Notes under the pieces: generated by a model | Told to the model about the DNA's origin: nothing | What the model saw: the letters and a program-made list of their open reading frames with translations, nothing else | Databases searched by the model: none | From: Desulfonatronum thioautotrophicum | GTDB lineage: Bacteria > Desulfobacterota > Desulfovibrionia > Desulfovibrionales > Desulfonatronaceae | DNA length: 64,000 nucleotides | NCBI RefSeq assembly: GCF_000934745.1 | Contig: NZ_KN882170.1 | Location: 287,766-351,765 of the forward strand | Direction of reading: 5' to 3' | Shown here: positions 8,974 to 19,831 of the stretch, piece by piece | How the letters are laid out: each line of letters begins with the position of its first letter | Numbering within the stretch: position 1 is the first letter of the stretch | Position numbers and translations under genes: made by a program

Positions 8974-10980
8974 CTAACCCAGCTTCTTCAGGAAAAAGTC
9001 CACGGTGGGCATTTCCGGAATCTCAGCGAACAATTCGTTACGGCAGACCACATCTCCGTCGCCTGGCCCGTCACTCTTGAAATAGACCACCCCCAGCGGC
9101 GGCAATGTCAAAGCCAGCGAAGAGTAGTGGCCGTGGCTGGGCAGGGGAGCTGCTTCCACGCCGCCCATGTTGCCCAGGCCGCTTCCGCCGTACTCCTGGG
9201 CGTCGCTGTTCAGGATCTCCCGCCAGAAGCCCCCCCGCGGCACTCCGACCCGATAGTTCTCCCGCGGTACGGGCGTGAAATTGGCCACAACCAGAATCAG
9301 ATCCTGGTTGCAGGCCCCCCGGCGCAGAAAGCTGATCACGCTCTGATCCGCGTCGTTGCACTCCACCCAGGAAAACCCTTCCTGCTGGAAATCCAGCTCA
9401 TATAACGCCGGCTGCGCGCGGTATGTCTGGTTCACGTCCTGGACCCAGCGCCGCAGGCCATGGTGCTCGGGCTGGTGCAACAGGTGCCATTGCAGGCTCT
9501 GCTCGTGAGCCCATTCCGACCATTGCCCGAACTCCGCGCCCATGAACAGCAGTTTTTTGCCGGGATGTCCGTACATGTATCCAAGTAAAAGCCGCAAATT
9601 GGCCCGTTTCTGCCAGGCATCTCCAGGCATCTTGTTCAGCAGCGAGCCTTTTCCGTAAACCACCTCATCGTGGGACATGGGCAGAACAAAATTCTCCGCG
9701 AAAGAGTACCAAATGCTGAAGGTCAGCTGGTTGTGGTGATATCTGCGGTGGATCGGGTCCTGAGACATATAGCTCAGAGTGTCGTGCATCCAGCCCATGT
9801 TCCACTTCATGCCGAACCCCAGCCCCCCGGCGTCCGTGGGCCGGGAGACCATGGGCCAGGCCGTGGATTCCTCGGCCGCGGTCTGGGTATCCGGAAAATT
9901 GGTGTACACCGCCTCATTCAGGGCGCGCAAAAACTCGATGGCCTCAATGTTTTCCCGTCCGCCGTATTGGTTGGGAATCCATTCGCCGTCCTTGCGAGAA
10001 TAGTCCAGGTAGAGCATGGAGGCCACGGCATCCACCCGCAATCCGTCCACGTGGTACTTGTCCAGCCAGAACATGGCTGAGCTGATCAGAAAGGAACGCA
10101 CTTCGTTGCGGCCATAGTTGAAGATATAACTGTTCCAGTCCGGATGGTAGCCCTGCCGGGGGTCGGAATGTTCATAGAGATGGGTGCCGTCGAAGTAGGC
10201 CAGTCCGTGCCCATCACCAGGAAAATGCGAGGGTACCCAATCCAGGATCACGCCGATGCCGTTCTGGTGAAGCTGGTCCACAAGATACATGAAGTCCTGG
10301 GGCGGACCAAACCGTGATGTCGGGGCAAAGTACCCCAGGGTCTGGTAGCCCCAGGAGCCGTAAAAGGGATGTTCCATGACCGGCAGGAGCTCCACGTGGG
10401 TGAAGCCCATCTCCCGAACATACCCTGTCAATCGTGTGGCCAACTCCCGGTAGGTCAGATACCGGTTGGATTCTTCCGGAATTCTCTGCCAGGAGCCAAG
10501 GTGGACCTCATAGATGGATTGCGGAGCGTGCAGGGCGTTGCGCAGTCCACGCTCCTGCATCCACTGGCCGTCGTGCCACTGGTACTTTAAATCCCAGACC
10601 ACGGAGGACGTATTTGGTGGAATTTCCGTATGCTTGGCAAAAGGGTCGGCCCTGTCCGTGCTGTAGAGTTGATGCCTGGAGCGGATATGGTACTTGTAGA
10701 GTTGCCAAGGATGCACGTCCGGGATGAATCCTTCCCATATCCCGGACCCATCCCATCGGGGATGCAGCACATGGGCATCATGGTTCCAGTCGTTAAAATC
10801 CCCAATCACGCTGACCCGTTCGGCATTGGGCGCCCAGACCGCGAAGAGGGCTCCCCACTGCCCGTCCACTTCCATGGGATGCGAGCCGAGCTTGTCGTAA
10901 AGCCGGAAATGCCGACCTTCCTTGAACAGGTAAATGTCCGAATCCGTCAACAGGCTTACACCTGGAACGACATGTGTCAT
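8974..10980 (-). CDS. glgB: 1,4-alpha-glucan branching enzyme GlgB
   Basis: Introduces alpha-1,6 branches in glycogen-like glucan (GH13). The 668-residue protein has a single N-terminal CBM48 ([21 protein letters not shown]) and so is a short form. Motifs include [18 protein letters not shown], the nucleophile [18 protein letters not shown], the acid/base [13 protein letters not shown], and [14 protein letters not shown]. The open frame runs back to 11208, but [11 protein letters not shown] at 10980 is the right start: its ATG overlaps the treS stop as ATGA, and the extra upstream residues do not look like GlgB. Confidence 0.95.
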   Translation of the reverse strand: MTHVVPGVSLLTDSDIYLFKEGRHFRLYDKLGSHPMEVDGQWGALFAVWAPNAERVSVIGDFNDWNHDAHVLHPRWDGSGIWEGFIPDVHPWQLYKYHIRSRHQLYSTDRADPFAKHTEIPPNTSSVVWDLKYQWHDGQWMQERGLRNALHAPQSIYEVHLGSWQRIPEESNRYLTYRELATRLTGYVREMGFTHVELLPVMEHPFYGSWGYQTLGYFAPTSRFGPPQDFMYLVDQLHQNGIGVILDWVPSHFPGDGHGLAYFDGTHLYEHSDPRQGYHPDWNSYIFNYGRNEVRSFLISSAMFWLDKYHVDGLRVDAVASMLYLDYSRKDGEWIPNQYGGRENIEAIEFLRALNEAVYTNFPDTQTAAEESTAWPMVSRPTDAGGLGFGMKWNMGWMHDTLSYMSQDPIHRRYHHNQLTFSIWYSFAENFVLPMSHDEVVYGKGSLLNKMPGDAWQKRANLRLLLGYMYGHPGKKLLFMGAEFGQWSEWAHEQSLQWHLLHQPEHHGLRRWVQDVNQTYRAQPALYELDFQQEGFSWVECNDADQSVISFLRRGACNQDLILVVANFTPVPRENYRVGVPRGGFWREILNSDAQEYGGSGLGNMGGVEAAPLPSHGHYSSLALTLPPLGVVYFKSDGPGDGDVVCRNELFAEIPEMPTVDFFLKKLG

Positions 10981-13900
10981 GTGGATACCTCCATGAGGTT
11001 TTTCAGGCCCTTGAGCGGGAGATCCACCCAATCCAGGCGGTTGTTCAACTCGTAGCCCAGTTCGTAGACCGCTTTGTCCAGGACAAAGATATCCAAAAGG
11101 GATTTGATCTCCTCGTCCTTGTTGGGAAGAAAGATATGGCCTCGGGCCAGTTCCAGATAATTTCTCAGAAACATTCCGGCAACAGTCGAAGACCAGACAT
11201 CGATCCATGGTCCAAGCACGGCCCCGTCGGTCTTGCGCAATGTGATCTGATCACGCAGGACCATCTGCGCAAGATAGTCAAAGGAGCGTAACATGCCCGC
11301 GACATCCCGCAAGGCCGAGCGTTTCAGGCGCCGCTCACTCAGGGCCCGGGCCGGCTCGCCTTCAAAGTCAATAATGACGAAATCCTTGCCGGTGTACAGG
11401 GCCTGAGCCAGATGATAATCTCCATGAATGCGGATTTTCGCGGATTCAATTTTGTGACTGTGAATAGTTCGAAACCGTTCCAACACGGCCTTTTCGGTTT
11501 CCAGCACCTCCCGGGCCAACCCGTCTTGTTCTTCAGAGAGCCGCTTGCGGTTCTTGCGCAATAGGCTGAAAACCGTCTTCAACTGCTGCTGCAGGCTCTG
11601 AAAGACCGACCGTTGATACAGGTAGGAAAATGGCTCCGGAGCAAAAGCCGGATCGTCGGACCTGGAGGCCAGGGCAATATGCAGCTCCGCTGTCCGGCGG
11701 CCCAGCAAAGCGATCATTTCCAGGTACGGCCCGATCAGATCATTCACCGCACCCGGCGTATCGCCGTGGGCTGCTTCCCAGTACCCCAGGGGGCACTCAG
11801 GCGCCGTCGACTCCCCTCCCAGGGACAATACCGCCTCCACATACCGCTCCAGGGCGTCGTGGCTGTATTTCCAGGCATCACCATGGCTGGGAACGAATTG
11901 CTGGAGGACACCCAGGACCGAATCTTCGGTTCCGGCCTGGTGATAGGTCAAGGAGCCGGCATAGAGGGGGATATTCCGAAAAGAGGTCCGCTCCGTGAGA
12001 AAGCGGCACAGTTCCAATTCCGGTTGAGGCCCTGAATCCAGACGACGATATATCTTCAGGATCAGTTCAGAGCCATAGGCCATGGAGGAGTTGCTCTGCT
12101 CCGAGCGCAGCAGTTGCGGTTCCAGACGCATGACGTCGCGGTGACGTAAATCCCGTCCGGGCCAGGCATGCAATTCCCCTCTTCGTCCACGGATATGCTG
12201 ACGCTTACTCAGGAATTTGATCAGCCGCTTGCCAAAATCCGGTGCATGGACAGCCTCGAACATCACGCCCTGCTCTTCGCCGTGACGTGTTGTCCTGACA
12301 ATCCGACAAAGGACATGGGCCGTCTCTTCAGCAACGATTTCCCGGGCTTCTTCACCCCAGGTCAGGGTCAAGGGCAGTACGTATCGTTCTTCCGAGCCCT
12401 CCACGTAATCCACGTTCAGGATCAACATCAGCGATACCTGGTCTGAGTGGTTGAATTCCAAAACGTCATCGATGGTGATCTGCTGAATCTTGCGCGCTTT
12501 GCCTCGAAACCATCGCCGCAGGGGAAGAAATCTGGGCAGCAGTTCCTTTTCCAGACGCTCGCCCACCTCACCGTTCCAGATGTCTTGCTCCGCGGAACGG
12601 ATGGTCAAAAGCGGCAACTCCTGGACGTCCCCGCCCTGCATGGATTGCTCTGCCGGGATCATCTGAAAGATAAAGTACCCGTAGGAGCTCAAGGTCAGTG
12701 TATAGCTGCCCTCGTGGACCGCTTGGAAACGGTTGCGGCTGAAGACCTCCTCGGGAATCCAGTCCGTGTAGGCCGACAGGTCCAGATCCACGGACTGGCA
12801 ATGCCGGGAAAGGTTGGCCACCACCAGAAGGTGCTCATCCTCATGACGTCGCAGAAAGGCCAAAACCTTTGGATTCTCCGGCCTCAAAAACTCCATGTCT
12901 CCACGCCCGAACGCCCGAAAACGTTTGTACATGGCAATGAAACGCTTGTTCCACCATAGCAGGGAGGCCTGGTTTTGAGCCTGGGTCTCCACATTGATGG
13001 CTTCGAAATGATATTCGGGGTCAATAATCACAGGCAGGTAGAGCCGCTGCGGATTCGCCCGTGAAAAACCGGCGTTGCGGTCCGAACTCCATTGCATGGG
13101 CGTGCGGACACCGTCCCGGTCTCCCAGGTAATAGTTGTCTCCCATGCCGAGCTCATCTCCATAGTACAGGACCACGGAGCCAGGCATGGCGAAAAGGATC
13201 GCGTTGAGCAGGTTGATCTTCTTGCGGTCGTTGTCCAGGAGCGGAGCCAGCCTGCGGCGGATGCCCAGATTGATCCGGGCCCGGGGATCGCGGGCGTACA
13301 TCCGGTACATGTAGTCCCGCTCCTCGTCGGTGACCATTTCCAGGGTCAGCTCATCGTGATTGCGCAGAAAAAACGCCCACTGACAGTTGTCCGGAATATC
13401 CGGGGTCTGTTCGAAAATATCGATGATCGGATGCGATTCTTCCATGTGCAAGGCCATGAACAGCCGAGGCATCAACGGGAAATGGAACGCCATCTGGCAG
13501 GAATCGCCTTCACCAAAATAGGCACAGGCGTCCTCAGGCCATTGATTGGCCTCAGCCAGCAGCATCCGGTTGGAATACTTGCTGTCAATGTGAGCCCGCA
13601 ATTCCCGGAGATACCCATGGGTCTCGGGCAGATTCTCGCAATTGGTTCCCTCACGCTCGAACAGATAGGGCACAGCGTCCAGCCGCATCCCGTCGACACC
13701 CATCTTCAACCAGTAGTCGATGACCCGAAACAGGGCCTTGCCCACCTGGGGATTATCAAAGTTCAGGTCCGGCTGGTGCGAGTAGAAACGGTGCCAATAG
13801 TACGCCTTGGCCACCGGGTCCCAGGACCAATTGGACGTCTCAAAATCCTTGAAGATGATCCGGGCGTCCTGGTACTTGTCCGGCGTATCGCTCCAGACGT

Positions 13901-14309
13901 AGAAATTGCGCCAGGAGGAGCCGGGCGGCGCGTTTCTGGCCCGCTGGAACCAGGGATGCTGATCCGAGGTGTGGTTGAGCACCAGCTCGGTGATTACCCG
14001 CAACCCGCGCTTGTGAGCCTCGCGCAGGAATACCTTGAAATCCTTGATGGTCCCGTACTGAGGATGGACACTGAAGTATTCTGCGATATCGTAGCCGTCA
14101 TCGCGCAGCGGGGAGGGATAAAACGGAAGCAGCCAGATGGCCGTGATCCCCAAATCAGCAAGATAGTCGAGCTTCTGGGTCAATCCCGGAAGATCGCCGA
14201 TTCCATCGGAGTTGCTGTCAAAAAACGCCTTGATATGTACTTCATAGATAATGGCGTCTTTGTACCATAAGGGATCATCAGTCAGCATAGCCTGCTTGAT
14301 TTGGGGCAT
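10977..14309 (-). CDS. treS: Trehalose synthase-maltokinase fusion (TreS-Mak)
   Basis: A fusion of two enzymes: TreS interconverts trehalose and maltose, and maltokinase makes maltose 1-phosphate with ATP. The first 550 residues are GH13 Tre[50 protein letters not shown] (nucleophile Asp), [17 protein letters not shown] (acid/base), [14 protein letters not shown]. From about residue 590 the sequence becomes maltokinase/Pep2, with the kinase core [27 protein letters not shown] and [16 protein letters not shown]. The ATG at 14309 has GAGGAGG 7 bases upstream. The product is the substrate of GlgE, yet no glgE is in this window; glgB follows directly. Likely first gene of the five-gene operon. 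Confidence 0.94.
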   Translation of the reverse strand: MPQIKQAMLTDDPLWYKDAIIYEVHIKAFFDSNSDGIGDLPGLTQKLDYLADLGITAIWLLPFYPSPLRDDGYDIAEYFSVHPQYGTIKDFKVFLREAHKRGLRVITELVLNHTSDQHPWFQRARNAPPGSSWRNFYVWSDTPDKYQDARIIFKDFETSNWSWDPVAKAYYWHRFYSHQPDLNFDNPQVGKALFRVIDYWLKMGVDGMRLDAVPYLFEREGTNCENLPETHGYLRELRAHIDSKYSNRMLLAEANQWPEDACAYFGEGDSCQMAFHFPLMPRLFMALHMEESHPIIDIFEQTPDIPDNCQWAFFLRNHDELTLEMVTDEERDYMYRMYARDPRARINLGIRRRLAPLLDNDRKKINLLNAILFAMPGSVVLYYGDELGMGDNYYLGDRDGVRTPMQWSSDRNAGFSRANPQRLYLPVIIDPEYHFEAINVETQAQNQASLLWWNKRFIAMYKRFRAFGRGDMEFLRPENPKVLAFLRRHEDEHLLVVANLSRHCQSVDLDLSAYTDWIPEEVFSRNRFQAVHEGSYTLTLSSYGYFIFQMIPAEQSMQGGDVQELPLLTIRSAEQDIWNGEVGERLEKELLPRFLPLRRWFRGKARKIQQITIDDVLEFNHSDQVSLMLILNVDYVEGSEERYVLPLTLTWGEEAREIVAEETAHVLCRIVRTTRHGEEQGVMFEAVHAPDFGKRLIKFLSKRQHIRGRRGELHAWPGRDLRHRDVMRLEPQLLRSEQSNSSMAYGSELILKIYRRLDSGPQPELELCRFLTERTSFRNIPLYAGSLTYHQAGTEDSVLGVLQQFVPSHGDAWKYSHDALERYVEAVLSLGGESTAPECPLGYWEAAHGDTPGAVNDLIGPYLEMIALLGRRTAELHIALASRSDDPAFAPEPFSYLYQRSVFQSLQQQLKTVFSLLRKNRKRLSEEQDGLAREVLETEKAVLERFRTIHSHKIESAKIRIHGDYHLAQALYTGKDFVIIDFEGEPARALSERRLKRSALRDVAGMLRSFDYLAQMVLRDQITLRKTDGAVLGPWIDVWSSTVAGMFLRNYLELARGHIFLPNKDEEIKSLLDIFVLDKAVYELGYELNNRLDWVDLPLKGLKNLMEVST

Positions 14310-14464
14310 TCAAAACCTCCTCGTCACGATGCCGGAAAGATCTTCGTGAATTTTAAACTGGATCGAAAAAATGCGGAAAAGAGCCATGATGGAGTGGAAC
14401 TGTCGACCTGCAAGATCCCAAGGATCTGTGTCAAAAAAATACGACCGCTAATATGCATTGATTA

Positions 14465-14494
14465 CCGAAAAAACTTGCCTTTTTCCAGAAGGCA
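14465..14494 (-). terminator. Rho-independent terminator after the pyr-his operon
   Basis: On the minus strand TGCCTT (14494-14489) pairs with AAGGCA (14481-14476) across a 7-base loop, followed by AGTTTTTT. It lies 118 bases after the stop of the TPR-SPOR gene. The surrounding 14310-14611 stretch is AT-rich, has no gene, and must also hold the treS promoter; I cannot assign that promoter precisely. Confidence 0.6.
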
Positions 14495-14611
14495 TTCAAA
14501 AATTTAAAATAATTGAACTTTTAAAACAAAAGTGATTGCATGTCGGGCTCGTCTCGGAGCTGCGCCTGTCAGCTTTGGATGCCCCCCTGGACAGGCAAAC
14601 GTCACCTTCGA

Positions 14612-16087
14612 TCAGGGCGGATCAAGCGGCAGATACCGTCCTCCGCCGATATGGGTCACCACGGCGTCCACATTTTCTCGCTCTTGAAACTGCCGGGCCA
14701 GTTGTCGGGCTGCATCCTGATTGGAAAAGGCGTCGATGTACACCAGATGCCAAATCTTTCCGCGGTGCTCCACCTCGGCTATGCCTGATGGATACCCTTT
14801 GGCGCCGTAGCGGTCCCGCAGGGCGCGAGCATTGGAAGCTTCGAGAAATCCACCGACCTGGACGATGAAAACAGAATCCGAAGAGGGAACGGAAACAGGT
14901 GGCACCTCAGGCTGTTGCCCAGGAGATGGCCTTGAGAGGTCCAGCTGGTCTTCCGGAAAAAATTCCTGGGAGGGAGGAGAAACGTCATCTGGAGACAATT
15001 CCCTCGGAACCACGACAAGCTGATCCACCGAGGTCTCTGAAGCAGGCCCAGGATCATGTCTTGGCTTTGGTCTTGGCTCAGGTCTTGGTTCAGGTTCCGG
15101 CTCAGGCTCAGGCTCAGGAACAGGGTCAGGTCCAGGCATGGTGGAATGCGGTGGGACGGATGCGGGGGCGGGTACGCCTAGTGTCAAGGCTGCGGACGGC
15201 GATTCCGTCGATACGGCGGATTCACCCATCACCACGCGACCGCTCGCAACATCGCTTCCAAGTGATCGCAGATAGGCCTTGGCCGTCATCTCTTCAGGAC
15301 TGTCCGGAGCAGCAACATCAAAAATCCGCTCCAGCCATTTTGCGGCTTCCTGATCGCGGTCGGCAAGCAAGAGATATTCGGCCAGGGTCAGAATCAACCT
15401 GGCGTTGGTCATGTCCGCTTCGACGCCGCGCTGCAAAATATCCGCGGCCCCAGGCAGGTTGCCCTGCTCTGCCTCGATCTGGGCCGCCAAAAGGTACGCC
15501 CGGCCAAACCGCCAGTTCAAGGCCATTGCCCTGTCCGCATAGCGTTTCGCCGCGGCTGAATCACCGCGTTCCATATGCAACAAGGCCAGATTCAAGGCAG
15601 CGATTTCCGGTGTCTGGTAGATGGGGATTTCCAGCGCCTGCAAAAACGCGAACTCCGCGGCGGTGAAGTCGTCTTGGGCAAGATGGGCCAGTCCAAGATT
15701 GTTCCAGCCCTCGGCATGATCAGGGTCCAGGGCTACGGTTCGTTCCAGGGCCTCCACCGCGGCAGCCCAATTCTCCAACAAGAATTGGGTATAGCCCAGA
15801 GTGAACTGAAATCGGGGTGAATTGGCCGCGGCTCGTTCGATCCGCAACAACTCCCGCAAACTCATTCGCGGTTCGTTGTTGCGTAGATACGCATCGGCAA
15901 GGTCCAGACGAATCTGCACTTCACGAGGACTTATCACCTCCCGGCCGTCCTGCCCGGCAGGCCCTGTTCCGGCGCATCCCAACAGCAAAATCCACACCGA
16001 CATGGCCACAAAAGCGGACATCCATGGCCGCAACCGCCCCCCAATCGGCCCATCCCGGCACGATGCACGTCTTGCATTCATGGTCAT
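14612..16087 (-). CDS. TPR lipoprotein with C-terminal SPOR domain
   Basis: 491 residues. The signal segment WILLLGC is a lipobox, so an outer- or inner-membrane lipoprotein is expected. TPR units occupy about residues 60-260 (SPRFQFTLGYTQFLLENWAAAVEALERTVALDPDHAEGWNNLGLAHLAQDDFTAAEFAFLQAL), in the manner of PilF/PilW. A Pro-Glu/Pro-Arg linker (PEPEPEPEPRPEPRPKPR) follows, and the last 80 residues (FIVQVGGFLEASNARALRDRYGAKGY...KIWHLVYIDAFSNQDAARQLARQFQERE) are a SPOR domain, which binds denuded peptidoglycan at division sites. The gene starts 36 bases after hisG with GAGG upstream and ends the operon. Role in cell-envelope assembly or division is inferred. Confidence 0.82.
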   Translation of the reverse strand: MTMNARRASCRDGPIGGRLRPWMSAFVAMSVWILLLGCAGTGPAGQDGREVISPREVQIRLDLADAYLRNNEPRMSLRELLRIERAAANSPRFQFTLGYTQFLLENWAAAVEALERTVALDPDHAEGWNNLGLAHLAQDDFTAAEFAFLQALEIPIYQTPEIAALNLALLHMERGDSAAAKRYADRAMALNWRFGRAYLLAAQIEAEQGNLPGAADILQRGVEADMTNARLILTLAEYLLLADRDQEAAKWLERIFDVAAPDSPEEMTAKAYLRSLGSDVASGRVVMGESAVSTESPSAALTLGVPAPASVPPHSTMPGPDPVPEPEPEPEPEPRPEPRPKPRHDPGPASETSVDQLVVVPRELSPDDVSPPSQEFFPEDQLDLSRPSPGQQPEVPPVSVPSSDSVFIVQVGGFLEASNARALRDRYGAKGYPSGIAEVEHRGKIWHLVYIDAFSNQDAARQLARQFQERENVDAVVTHIGGGRYLPLDPP

Positions 16088-16123
16088 CCGCCTCTGTGCT
16101 TGCTCCGAACCGCTGCAAAGGCC

Positions 16124-17008
16124 CTAGATCACCTTGTTCAGCGCGTACTCGATAATTCCCTCTGCACCGCGCTGGACCAGGTCCGGGATCAGGTCACGAA
16201 CCACGCTTTCCTCAACCACGATTTCCACGGAGAGCCAATCGCTGTTCAGCAGGTGCGCCACGGTGGGCGAGGTCAGACTGGGCAGCACGGCCATGATGTC
16301 GTCCATGCGGCCCTGCGGGACGTTCATTTTCAAGCCAACCAGCTTTTCAGCCCGAAGCGCCCCCTTGAGCAGCATGTCGATTTGTTCGATCTTGGCCCGC
16401 TTTACCGGGTTGGCCCAGGCGGTTCTGTTGGCGATCAGCTGGGTATTGGTCTGCATCATCTCGGCGATGATCCGCAATCCATGGGCTTTGATGGTCGAAC
16501 CGGTCTCGGTGACCTCCACGATGGCGTCCGCCAACCCCTCGACCACCTTGGCCTCGGTGGCCCCCCAGGAAAATTCAACATCCACCGGGATGCCCGCGGC
16601 CTGAAAATAGCGTTTGGTGAAATTCACCAACTCCGTGGAGATCTTCTTTCCGGCCAGATCCTCCGGCCGACGATAGGGGGAATCGCCGGCAACGGCCAGA
16701 ATCCATCGAGCCGGGCGGGAACTGACCTTGGAATAGACCAGGTCCGAAACTACATGCACATCGGACTCGTACTCCATGACCCAGTCCTTGCCGGTCAATC
16801 CGGCGTCCAGGGTCCCTGCTTCCACATAGCGGGCCATCTCCTGGGCCCGGCAGATGCTGCAGTTGATGGCCGGGTCGTTGATCTCCGGAAAGTAATTCCT
16901 GGAGTGCAGGTGGATTTTCCACCCCGAACGGGCAAACAGATTGATGGTGGCATCCTGCAGGGAGCCCTTGGGAATTCCCAGCTTGAGTTGGTCGTTCGCT
17001 GTCGTCAT
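16124..17008 (-). CDS. hisG: ATP phosphoribosyltransferase HisG, long form
   Basis: First enzyme of histidine biosynthesis, joining ATP and PRPP. The 294-residue length and the C-terminal ACT-like regulatory domain ([35 protein letters not shown]) mark the long HisG form that does not need HisZ. Catalytic-domain motifs are [43 protein letters not shown] and the PRPP loop [16 protein letters not shown]. Its ATG follows the hisI stop without a gap (TAAATG). Feedback inhibition by histidine is expected from the family. Confidence 0.96.
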   Translation of the reverse strand: MTTANDQLKLGIPKGSLQDATINLFARSGWKIHLHSRNYFPEINDPAINCSICRAQEMARYVEAGTLDAGLTGKDWVMEYESDVHVVSDLVYSKVSSRPARWILAVAGDSPYRRPEDLAGKKISTELVNFTKRYFQAAGIPVDVEFSWGATEAKVVEGLADAIVEVTETGSTIKAHGLRIIAEMMQTNTQLIANRTAWANPVKRAKIEQIDMLLKGALRAEKLVGLKMNVPQGRMDDIMAVLPSLTSPTVAHLLNSDWLSVEIVVEESVVRDLIPDLVQRGAEGIIEYALNKVI

Positions 17009-17380
17009 TTATGGATAAACCTCCTTGGGATCAAACATCAGCGGAGCGCAGGTCGTCCACGCTCCGTTTTCCATGGCCCGATAGAAACAGCTCCGATATC
17101 CCTCATGACAGGCCGCGCCTCCCACCTGTTCCACCAGAAGCAACACGGTGTCCGCATCGCAGTCGATCCGGATGGAGCGAACCTTTTGCACATGGCCGGA
17201 CGTAGCACCCTTGTGCCACAATTTTTTACGGGATCGACTGTAAAAATGGGCCTCGCGGGTGGCCAGGGTCTGTTCCCAGGCTTCCTCGTTCATGTACGCC
17301 AACATCAAAACTTCCAGACTTGCGGCATCCTGGACAATAGTCGGCACCAGGCCGTCACACTTGGCAAAATCGGGCTTCAC
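17009..17380 (-). CDS. hisI: Phosphoribosyl-AMP cyclohydrolase HisI
   Basis: Third step of histidine biosynthesis; opens the adenine ring of phosphoribosyl-AMP. Family motifs are [43 protein letters not shown], the metal-binding CDADT and the zinc ligands in [15 protein letters not shown]. No HisE domain is fused. The open frame reaches ATG 17440, which overlaps the rlmN stop as ATGA. I prefer the GTG at 17380 ([11 protein letters not shown]) because AGGA lies about 9 bases before it and this matches usual HisI N-termini; the longer start cannot be excluded. Confidence 0.92.
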   Translation of the reverse strand: MKPDFAKCDGLVPTIVQDAASLEVLMLAYMNEEAWEQTLATREAHFYSRSRKKLWHKGATSGHVQKVRSIRIDCDADTVLLLVEQVGGAACHEGYRSCFYRAMENGAWTTCAPLMFDPKEVYP

Positions 17381-17436
17381 GGTTGATTTTCCTGTTTGAA
17401 GGGTTCGCGCTGCCGGGTTCCATGAACCCGCTGCAG

Positions 17437-18480
17437 TCATTCATTCGCGGCGACTTCCGCGCGTAATTGCCCGCAGGCCGCAGAAATATCTTGCCCTTTG
17501 CTTTTGCGCAAGGTTGCCGGCAGGCCTTTGGATTTGAGCAGGGCTTCAAAAGCCAGGACCTTACTGCTGTCCGGGGCAACGTAGGGCAACTCCGGCGAAG
17601 GGTGAAAAGGAATCAGGTTGACCTTGGCCTTGACCTTGTTCAGCAACCGAACCAGGTCTCGAGCATGGCCAAGATCGTCGTTCACCTCGCCCAGGAGAAC
17701 ATACTCGATGGTGATTTTTTGCCGGGGCTGCAACGGATAGGCCGCCAGATCGGCAATCAGGTCGTCCAGGGGAAACCTGGCGGCCCTGGGCATAATGCGG
17801 GCCCGCAGTTCCTGGGTTGGAGCATGCAGGGACACGGCCAGGGAAGCCAATCCCGCAGCCCCCAGTTCCGTCAGCATGCCAGGGACTCCCACTGTGGACA
17901 CGGTAATTCGTCGTTTGGAAAAATCCAGCCCCAGGGGGTCGTGCACCGCCCCCAAGGCACGTCGCAGGTTCTCCCAGTTCAACAAGGGCTCGCCCATGCC
18001 CATGAACACCAGATTTCGCAATGAAACGTCCGTTTCCAGCCCGCTCACATGCTCCTGGGCCACGAGAATTTGCCCAAGAATTTCCGCCATGGACAGATTG
18101 CGGACAAGTCCCATTTGCCCCGTGGCGCAGAAGGTGCACCCCAAAGCGCAACCGACCTGGGTGGAAAGACAGACCGTGAAGTGATCCTTCTCCGGGATCA
18201 GGACGGATTCGATCCGCTGGCCGTCTTCCAGAGCCAGTAGAAACTTCGTCGTCCCATCCCGACTGGCTTGGACCTGAAGCACTTCCGGCCACAACACGGC
18301 GGCCGTCTCGGTGAGGCGGCCACGCAGCCCTTTGGAGATATTGGTCATCCGACCAAAATCCCGCTCCCGCTTCTGCCAGAGCCACTGCCAAAGCTGCCGT
18401 GCCCGAAATGGTGCTTCTCCCAAGTCGGAACAAAACCGTTCAAGTTCGGGGTATGTGCAGTTGAGAAGATTGGGCTTCAA
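17437..18480 (-). CDS. rlmN: 23S rRNA/tRNA adenine-C2 methyltransferase RlmN
   Basis: Radical SAM enzyme that methylates A2503 of 23S rRNA and A37 of some tRNAs. It has the cluster motif [11 protein letters not shown], the N-terminal RNA-binding helix [16 protein letters not shown], the segment [34 protein letters not shown], and a C-terminal acceptor Cys in [11 protein letters not shown]. The open frame begins at 18540 inside the upstream gene. The residues after TTG at 18480 ([15 protein letters not shown]) match normal RlmN N-termini, so I place the start there; no clear ribosome site is seen and coupling to the upstream stop at 18491 is likely. Confidence 0.92.
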   Translation of the reverse strand: MKPNLLNCTYPELERFCSDLGEAPFRARQLWQWLWQKRERDFGRMTNISKGLRGRLTETAAVLWPEVLQVQASRDGTTKFLLALEDGQRIESVLIPEKDHFTVCLSTQVGCALGCTFCATGQMGLVRNLSMAEILGQILVAQEHVSGLETDVSLRNLVFMGMGEPLLNWENLRRALGAVHDPLGLDFSKRRITVSTVGVPGMLTELGAAGLASLAVSLHAPTQELRARIMPRAARFPLDDLIADLAAYPLQPRQKITIEYVLLGEVNDDLGHARDLVRLLNKVKAKVNLIPFHPSPELPYVAPDSSKVLAFEALLKSKGLPATLRKSKGQDISAACGQLRAEVAANE

Positions 18481-18490
18481 TGGAGAGACA

Positions 18491-19822
18491 TCACTGCAGT
18501 TGTTCCTTCTGCCGGTACAAGCGAACGAACTCCACGGCATCCGGCACCGAGGTCACTTCCCCGGCGATCTGGGCCTGGAGCAGGGCCTCGCGGATCAATC
18601 CCACGGCGGGTCCGGGTTTGATCTCGGCGAAATCCATGATCTCATGCCCATTGAGCAGAGGTTCCAGGGCTTCCTCAGGAATCTCTGCCCGCTCCAGCAT
18701 TTTCATATTGTGGTTGAATTCCTTGTACGCCCCATTGCGGGCCTTGATGTCCGCGCGGGCGATTTCGATCAGGCGTGGATAGTCGTCCAGCGCCGTGAAC
18801 CGCCGGATGCCTCTGTCCGTGAGCATGAAATGAAAGCGCATGTGATTGCGGACCAGGTGGCAGATATTGTCGATCTCCTCCGGCGAAAAACGCAATCGGT
18901 TGAGAATCTTGCGGGCCACCTTGGCCCCGACGCGATGGTGCTGGTAGAATGTCCACTGCCCACCCACGTATTCCGCGGTGTACAGCTTGCCCACATCGTG
19001 AAACAGGCACCCCAACGTTCCGTACCAGTCGTAGGGCAGCTCTTCCGGATACCGGCGCATCAACTCCAGGGTATGGTCCAAAACAACTTCCTCGCCTTCC
19101 TCCGGATTCTTGATCTGCCTGACCCGGCTCAGGGCCGCGACTTCCGGAACCAAACCGTGCAGAATTGTGCTTTCGTAGAGCAGCTTCACGAAGTACCACA
19201 TGTTCTCTGCTTCCACTTTGCGCCACTCGTCCATGATGTCTGAAACCGAGACATAGTCGAGGATTCGCTGGGCGGACCGGACAATGGTCATCCAGGAATT
19301 GGGCTCGATGGGCAGCTGGAAATTGGCCGCGAAGCGCAGAGCGCGCAATCCTCTGAGATAGTTCTGCTTCAAGGTCTCGTCCGGAAGGCCCTGGAATCGA
19401 ATCTCTCCGGCTCCCACATCAGCAAAGCCGTCATAGAGCTCCTTGGCCTTGGGCATATACGGGCAGGCCAGTTGCAACGGAAGAGCGCCCTCCGTCTTTT
19501 CCAAGGCCTTGATCATCCCTGGGGTGAATTTGGCCACGCTCTCCTCGGGATGGGAGCCGTCCTCGGCATCCGCCGGATAGACCCGGATGAGCACACCGCC
19601 CTCTTTGATGGTTCCGGTGACTTCCCGGGATATACCGGGCTCAAAATGGGGAAAGAGCTTGCTCAGGTCTTCGAAGTCAGCCTCGGTACAAATGTCAATT
19701 TCCCGTTCAGCCCCGCCTTCCAATATTTTTTCCTGCAACCGGGCGTTGATCACGTAAGCGTCAAACCCGTTGCGCATGATGGTCTTGCAGATGCTTACGG
19801 CATCCTTCAGTGGTTGCGACAT
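18491..19822 (-). CDS. HD-domain protein of the poly(A) polymerase / CCA transferase family
   Basis: 443 residues. The N-terminal 140 residues align in outline with a class II nucleotidyltransferase, but the usual GG-x-VRD-x-L motif reads GFDAYVINARLQEKIL and the metal pair D-x-D reads EID, so the catalytic site is changed. The middle has the RNA-binding helical segment typical of the family (QNYLRGLRALRFAANFQLPIEP). The C-terminal half is an HD hydrolase domain: LDHTLELMRRYP, LGCLFHDVGKLYTAEYVGG, YQHHRVGAKVARKIL, VRNHMRFHF. The HD residues look intact, so phosphohydrolase activity is plausible; CCA addition is doubtful. It lies 9 bases after pyrC and 10 bases before the preferred rlmN start. 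Confidence 0.8.
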   Translation of the reverse strand: MSQPLKDAVSICKTIMRNGFDAYVINARLQEKILEGGAEREIDICTEADFEDLSKLFPHFEPGISREVTGTIKEGGVLIRVYPADAEDGSHPEESVAKFTPGMIKALEKTEGALPLQLACPYMPKAKELYDGFADVGAGEIRFQGLPDETLKQNYLRGLRALRFAANFQLPIEPNSWMTIVRSAQRILDYVSVSDIMDEWRKVEAENMWYFVKLLYESTILHGLVPEVAALSRVRQIKNPEEGEEVVLDHTLELMRRYPEELPYDWYGTLGCLFHDVGKLYTAEYVGGQWTFYQHHRVGAKVARKILNRLRFSPEEIDNICHLVRNHMRFHFMLTDRGIRRFTALDDYPRLIEIARADIKARNGAYKEFNHNMKMLERAEIPEEALEPLLNGHEIMDFAEIKPGPAVGLIREALLQAQIAGEVTSVPDAVEFVRLYRQKEQLQ

Positions 19823-19831
19823 ACCAACTCC

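Noticed and set aside
10981..11208. Longer N-terminus for GlgB
   Set aside because: The added residues lie inside treS, do not look like a branching enzyme, and an ATGA junction supports 10980.
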